This document shows positions 5,986 to 9,025 of a DNA stretch of 9,025 nt, piece after piece. The notes beneath the pieces were generated by a model. It was not told the DNA's origin. It saw nothing but the letters and a program-made list of their open reading frames with translations, and did no database searches. Origin of the DNA: an uncultured Oscillibacter sp. (GTDB lineage: Bacteria > Bacillota_A > Clostridia > Oscillospirales > Oscillospiraceae). Positions within the stretch are counted from its first letter, which is position 1, and each line of letters begins with the position of its first letter. Position numbers and translations under genes: made by a program. The stretch is taken from assembly GCA_902462475.1 (NCBI GenBank), contig CABQCB010000057.1, positions 1 to 9,025 of the forward strand, in the 5' to 3' direction.

Positions 5986-6022
5986 GGGGAAAGGGGAAAC
6001 GCTCCCCTGAAGAATAGAAACT
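5986..6022 (+). other. DegV-MATE intergenic hairpin and weak translation start
   Basis: In the 37-base gap AGGGG occurs twice (5985-5989 and 5992-5996), and either copy can pair with CCCCT at 6004-6008. The MATE ATG at 6023 has only a poor purine stretch (GAAGAA) ahead of it; an AGGAGG lies at 5975-5980 inside the end of the DegV gene. An in-frame TGA at 6008-6010 rules out any earlier MATE start. Confidence 0.35.
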
Positions 6023-7360
6023 ATGGTTGAGCAGAAAAAAATACAGCTTTTTGAAGAAATAGCTGTTCCCAAAGCGGTGTTCACCCTGGCCATCCCCACG
6101 ATCCTCAGCTGTCTGGTGATGGTCATCTACAATCTGGCGGATACCTATTTTGTGGGGATGCCTGTACTGCTGGCATTCAATGCGGTGAATAACCTCTTTG
6201 GAGTGGGCAGCTCCAGCATGATGAGCCGGGCGCTGGGCAAGCGGGAGTATGAGACGGTGCGCCGCAGTTCCGCATTCGGCTTTTACTGTGCGCTGCTGAG
6301 CGGGATCTTGTTTTCCATTGGCTTTGCGGCGCTGCAGCAGCCGGTTTTGAACCTGCTGGGAGCGGACGCGGAGACCATGGCGGCTACCAGTGCCTATTTG
6401 AAATGGACGGTCATCTGCGGTGCGGTCCCCGCGATTTTGAATGTGGTCATGGCGTATCTGGTGAGAGCAGAGGGCTGCGCGATCCATGCCAGTGTGGGCA
6501 CCATGAGCGGCTGTCTTCTGAATATTTTGCTGGACCCGGTCTTTATCATGCCGTGGGGGCTGGGAATGGGCGCCGCGGGAGCGGGACTTGCCACATTTTT
6601 ATCCAATTGCGTGGCCTGTGTTTACTTTCTTGTGCTGATGCTCGTGCGGCGGAAGCGCACGTATATCTCCCTGTCGCCCAAGGCCCTGTGCATGGAAAAG
6701 GGGATCGTATATGGGGTGTGCGGCGTGGGCATTCCGGCAGCCATCCAGAATCTGCTCAATGTGACGGGCATGATGGTGCTCAATAATTTCACCGCATCCT
6801 TTGGCTCCGACGCGGTGGCGGCTATGGGCATTGCCCAGAAGATCAACATGGTCCCCATGTATGTGGCGCTGGGACTGAGCCAGGGGATCATGCCTCTTTT
6901 GAGCTATAACTTCGGCAGCGGCAATATCCGCAGATTCAAGGAGGTCCTCTGGTTCTGCATGCGGATGGCGGTCGCGTTCATGGCCGTGGTTTCCGCTGCA
7001 TATTTTTGCGGTGCCAGGTGGCTTGTGGCATTGTTTATGGAAAATGAGTCCATTGTGTCCTATGGCTACCGTTTTTTAAGAGGGCTCTGCCTGGCTATGC
7101 CGTTTTTGTGCACGGACTTTCTGGCCGTGGGTGTATTTCAGGCGTGCGGCATGGGAAAGCGGGCGCTGAGTTTTGCCATCCTGCGCAAGATCGTCCTGGA
7201 GATCCCGGCGCTGTTTCTCTGGAATGCGCTCTGGCCCCTCTACGGGCTGGCTTACGCCCAGCCTACGGCGGAGGTCATTCTGGCGGCAGCGGCGGTTATT
7301 ACCCTGTACCGCCTGAGCCGGGAACTGGAGGCGAGAAAACCTGCGCCGGAGAAGGGCTGA
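6023..7360 (+). CDS. MATE-family multidrug/cation antiporter with a shortened TM1-TM2 region
   Basis: This 445-residue polytopic membrane protein belongs to the family that exports organic cations, drugs or metabolites using a Na+ or H+ gradient. The two pseudo-symmetric halves are clear. The N-half has LAIPTILSCLVMVIYNLADTYFVG (22-45) and FNAVNNLFGVGSSSMMSRALG (52-72). The C-half has GIPAAIQNLLNVTGM (236-250) and LGLSQGIMPLLSYNFG (283-298). The segment FVGM-PVLLAFNAVNNL looks shortened: from the IP motif to the next glycine-rich helix start is 37 residues in the N-half but 50 in the C-half, and family members usually carry a loop plus an AAV-type stretch here. This could be a deletion in this strain. 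The reading frame is intact and the rest looks normal. The GDPD gene follows 29 bases later. The substrate is unknown. Confidence 0.92.
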   Translation: MVEQKKIQLFEEIAVPKAVFTLAIPTILSCLVMVIYNLADTYFVGMPVLLAFNAVNNLFGVGSSSMMSRALGKREYETVRRSSAFGFYCALLSGILFSIGFAALQQPVLNLLGADAETMAATSAYLKWTVICGAVPAILNVVMAYLVRAEGCAIHASVGTMSGCLLNILLDPVFIMPWGLGMGAAGAGLATFLSNCVACVYFLVLMLVRRKRTYISLSPKALCMEKGIVYGVCGVGIPAAIQNLLNVTGMMVLNNFTASFGSDAVAAMGIAQKINMVPMYVALGLSQGIMPLLSYNFGSGNIRRFKEVLWFCMRMAVAFMAVVSAAYFCGARWLVALFMENESIVSYGYRFLRGLCLAMPFLCTDFLAVGVFQACGMGKRALSFAILRKIVLEIPALFLWNALWPLYGLAYAQPTAEVILAAAAVITLYRLSRELEARKPAPEKG

Positions 7361-7389
7361 CATTTGCTGAGTTTGGAGGAAGTGTCCAA

Positions 7390-8133
7390 ATGACCAAGAA
7401 TTTTGCGCACCGCGGATACAGCGGCAGATACCCGGAAAACACCATGCTGGCGTTCCGTAAGGCGGTGGAAGCCGGGGCAGACGGCATCGAGCTGGACGTA
7501 CAGCTGACGAAAGATGGGGTCCCCGTTATCATCCATGACGAGCTGGTGGACCGCACTACTGACGGGAAGGGGCTTGTAAAGGATATACCCCTTACCCAAC
7601 TGCGACAGCTGGATGCGTCCTACATTTATGCCGGACAGTACGGCGTAAACCCCATTCCCACGTTCCGGGAGTACTGCGAGTTCGTTCAGGACCTGCCCAT
7701 CATCACCAACATTGAGCTGAAGACCGGTGTTTTTGAGTACCCCGGTATTGAAGAAAAAATCTGGGACATGATCCGGGAATTCCGCCTGGAGGATAAGGTC
7801 ATCCTTTCCTGCTTCAATCACTTTACCATATTGCGGATGCAGAAGATCGCGCCGCAGCTCAAGTACGGCTTCCTCACGGAGGCATGGATCATTGACGCGG
7901 GAAAGTACTGCCATACCCACGGCGTGCCCTGCTACCATCCGAATTTCCGCAGCCTGACCCACGAGGCAGTCCGGGAGCTCAAGCAGTACGGCCTGGAGAT
8001 CAACACCTATACAGTGAACACTGAGGAAGACGCCCGCGACCTGATCGAAAAGGGTGTGGACATCCTCATCGGCAACTATCCGGAGATGGTCCGCTCTGTG
8101 CTGGCTGCCGGATCGGACCACAGTGCATCATAA
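7390..8133 (+). CDS. Glycerophosphodiester phosphodiesterase (GDPD family)
   Basis: This 247-residue enzyme hydrolyses glycerophosphodiesters (deacylated phospholipids) to glycerol-3-phosphate and an alcohol; without a signal peptide it should act in the cytosol. Catalytic and metal residues are all visible: HRG at 7-9, PENT at 15-18, ELD at 34-36 (Glu34, Asp36), HDE at 49-51 and the metal-binding Glu109 in NIELK. The end of the barrel is typical (INTYTVNTEEDARDLIEKGVDILIGNYPEMV). ATG at 7390 is chosen because GGAGGA lies 9 bases upstream and HRG begins right after; the longer open frame from 7108 would overlap the MATE gene and add unrelated sequence. It is the last gene of the operon, followed at once by a strong terminator. 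Its product could feed glycerol-3-phosphate to lipid synthesis alongside the DegV-bound acyl chain. Confidence 0.95.
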   Translation: MTKNFAHRGYSGRYPENTMLAFRKAVEAGADGIELDVQLTKDGVPVIIHDELVDRTTDGKGLVKDIPLTQLRQLDASYIYAGQYGVNPIPTFREYCEFVQDLPIITNIELKTGVFEYPGIEEKIWDMIREFRLEDKVILSCFNHFTILRMQKIAPQLKYGFLTEAWIIDAGKYCHTHGVPCYHPNFRSLTHEAVRELKQYGLEINTYTVNTEEDARDLIEKGVDILIGNYPEMVRSVLAAGSDHSAS

Positions 8134-8138
8134 GGATC

Positions 8139-8178
8139 GCCCCCGCTTTTCAAAAAATCGAAAAGCGGGGGCTTTTTT
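8139..8178 (+). terminator. Strong intrinsic terminator of the DegV-MATE-GDPD operon
   Basis: A perfect 13-bp stem GCCCCCGCTTTTC / GAAAAGCGGGGGC with an 8-base loop is followed by six Ts. It begins 5 bases after the GDPD stop codon. Confidence 0.95.
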
Positions 8179-8199
8179 ATATGCCGGCGCAGAAAGGAC

Positions 8200-8228
8200 T
8201 TGACAACAATCTTCTACAAATATAGAAT
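8200..8228 (+). promoter_or_regulatory. Promoter of the BlaI-type repressor gene
   Basis: A perfect TTGACA (8200-8205), a 17-bp spacer and TAGAAT (8223-8228) form the promoter. A TATAAT at 8228-8233 is nearby but would need a 22-bp spacer. The start would be near 8235, between the two BlaI-like operators. Confidence 0.7.
8214..8225. promoter_or_regulatory. BlaI/MecI-like operator, imperfect site
   Basis: CTACA-AA-TATAG has one consensus half (TACA) and one altered half (TATA for TGTA). It overlaps the -10 region. Its centre is 26 bp from the perfect site at 8240-8251, about two and a half helical turns. Confidence 0.6.
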
Positions 8229-8239
8229 ATAATCAGATA

Positions 8240-8251
8240 CTACAAATGTAG
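8240..8251. promoter_or_regulatory. BlaI/MecI-like operator, perfect site
   Basis: CTACA-AA-TGTAG matches the TACA-NN-TGTA core known for BlaI and MecI operators. It sits just downstream of the promoter and 3 bases before the AGGAGG ribosome site, so the repressor would control its own gene and the overlapping membrane-protein gene. Confidence 0.75.
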
Positions 8252-8267
8252 CACAGGAGGTGCCGTT

Positions 8268-8645
8268 ATGTCACAGGAGATCCGCAGGCTCCCGGACGCG
8301 GAGCTGGAGGTCATGCAGGCGGTGTGGGACTGCGAGGTGCCGGCGGAGCGCAGCGCCATCCAGGAGCGGCTGAGAGACACCCATCCCGTGGCGCCCACCA
8401 CGCTTTTGACGGTGCTGGGCCGTCTTGCGGAAAAGGGCTTTTTGGAGATCGACAAGACCCATCGCAGCGCCCGGTATACGCCCTTGATCACCCGGCAGGC
8501 GTACCTTGCCAGCCAGAGCCGCCGCTTTTTGGACAAGCTCTGCGGCGGCAGCCTGCCTGCCTTTGCCTCGGCGCTGTGCGACGGGGGACTCACCCGGGAG
8601 GAGCTGAAAGAGCTGCGGGCGCTGCTGGAGGAGGATGCGCTATGA
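8268..8645 (+). CDS. BlaI/MecI/CopY-family winged-helix repressor
   Basis: This 125-residue dimeric repressor has normal family length. The opening LPDAELEVMQAVW (8-20) matches the first helix of BlaI. APTTLLTVLGRLAEKGFLEI (42-61) is the recognition helix and the start of the wing, and the Arg/Tyr wing (THRSARYTPLIT) follows. The C-terminal helices (about 78-125) form the dimerisation arm. BlaI proteins are normally inactivated by proteolysis triggered by a BlaR1-type membrane protease. I do not see the Asn-Phe cleavage pair known from Staphylococcus; this protein has LPAFASALC near there. ATG at 8268 has AGGAGG 7 bases upstream. The stop overlaps the next start as ATGA, so the two genes are translationally coupled. 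Targets beyond its own promoter are not visible; no beta-lactamase gene is in the window. Confidence 0.93.
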   Translation: MSQEIRRLPDAELEVMQAVWDCEVPAERSAIQERLRDTHPVAPTTLLTVLGRLAEKGFLEIDKTHRSARYTPLITRQAYLASQSRRFLDKLCGGSLPAFASALCDGGLTREELKELRALLEEDAL

Positions 8646-9025
8646 TCGAGATCAGCGGAGAGACGATCATTCGGGGCTTTTTGGTGGCGCTCCTCAGTGG
8701 TACCATGGCCTATGTGGTCTATGATGCGGGGGCACGAAGCACAGGTTCAGAGAAAAATGGACCGCGCTACCGCCCGCTACTTGGGGGCTATGTGTTGCCG
8801 ATGTATCTGGTGTGCCTTTTCGGGTTGAATGCTATATCCGGGGGTGATCGTCAGCTTTCCGCCGCTGTATCCATGTGCTTTGGGATTTTCCTTCAGATTT
8901 GCCTGTACTATGCCGTGCTGCTGCCGGTGCTGCCGCTGCTGCGGCGGCGTATCAGCGCCGTGGCCTGCGCCATGCTGTGGCTGGTGCCGACCTATCTGTA
9001 CATCGCCTTTTACAGCTTCATGGAG
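8642..9025 (+). CDS. Multi-spanning membrane protein in the BlaR1 position (incomplete at window end)
   Basis: An open frame of 128 codons starts at the ATGA overlap with the repressor gene and runs off the window. The protein begins MIEISGETIIRGFLVALLSG and shows about four hydrophobic helices: residues 11-27, 50-66, about 75-99 and 106-126. A short polar, Gly/Arg-rich loop (about 29-45) follows helix 1. Position and coupling suggest a BlaR1/M56-type sensor protease, whose N-terminus is also four membrane helices, but the sequence does not look like the standard BlaR1 start, and the diagnostic HExxH zinc motif would lie beyond the window. It could instead be another integral membrane partner. 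No upstream ribosome site other than the end of the repressor gene (GAGGAGGA at about 8627-8634) is present; that one is well placed. Confidence 0.7.
   Translation, partial: MIEISGETIIRGFLVALLSGTMAYVVYDAGARSTGSEKNGPRYRPLLGGYVLPMYLVCLFGLNAISGGDRQLSAAVSMCFGIFLQICLYYAVLLPVLPLLRRRISAVACAMLWLVPTYLYIAFYSFME

Noticed and set aside
4939..6126. 395-codon open frame on the minus strand opposite the DegV gene
   Set aside because: The plus strand encodes an unmistakable DegV protein. The antisense translation is Leu/His/Arg-rich with no recognisable domain, and it also runs into the MATE gene start.
7108..7389. 94-residue N-terminal extension of the GDPD gene overlapping the MATE gene
   Set aside because: It is out of frame with the clear MATE coding sequence, and GGAGGA at 7375-7380 plus the HRG motif place the start at 7390.
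1..9025. CRISPR arrays, tRNA/rRNA genes, insertion sequences, attachment sites, riboswitches
   Set aside because: I looked for regular direct repeats, cloverleaf-like stems, transposase motifs and known riboswitch cores by eye on both strands and found none.

Overview
The window looks like chromosomal DNA of a GC-rich gut Clostridium-type Firmicute, most likely an Oscillospiraceae or Ruminococcaceae relative. Strong AGGAGG ribosome sites, sigma-A style promoters, compact hairpin-plus-T-tract terminators, and the protein families (Clostridia-type ApbE, DegV, MATE, TetR, BlaI) support this. The genus is a guess; no rRNA or marker gene is present. No tRNA, rRNA, CRISPR array, insertion sequence or phage gene was seen.

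Left part (1-3325, all minus strand). A sensor histidine kinase (1613-3325) ends at a strong hairpin terminator (1584-1611). Next comes an AT-rich spacer with two inverted repeats, and then a two-gene unit: a lipoprotein made of two tandem copies of an FMN-binding-like domain (414-1472), followed 4 bases later by an ApbE-type FAD:protein FMN transferase lipoprotein (1-409, cut by the window edge). ApbE enzymes attach FMN covalently to exported proteins, so the lipoprotein is the obvious candidate partner. However, both of its copies of the would-be acceptor motif lack the expected Ser/Thr.

Middle (3326-5118). An OmpR-type response regulator (3403-4086) is divergent from the kinase. The two promoters overlap so fully that their -10 hexamers share bases. 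A bidirectional terminator separates the regulator from a convergent TetR-family repressor gene (4250-4819, minus). The TetR gene is divergent from the next operon, and the intergenic region carries four GAGAC/GTCTC half-sites arranged as two inverted repeats over the promoters.

Right of that (5119-8133, plus strand). This is a three-gene operon: a DegV/FakB-type fatty-acid-binding protein, a MATE-family membrane exporter that appears to lack about 13 residues near TM1-TM2, and a glycerophosphodiester phosphodiesterase. It ends at a 13-bp-stem terminator. Two of the three products handle lipid parts (fatty acids, glycerol-3-phosphate), which suggests a TetR-controlled lipid or membrane-stress module.

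Right edge (8200-9025). A BlaI/MecI-type repressor sits behind a promoter with two BlaI-like operator sites. Its last codons overlap (ATGA) the start of a multi-spanning membrane protein that occupies the usual BlaR1 position and runs off the window.

The best candidates for something not well described are the ApbE plus double-domain lipoprotein pair with degenerate flavinylation motifs, and the TetR-DegV-MATE-GDPD module.
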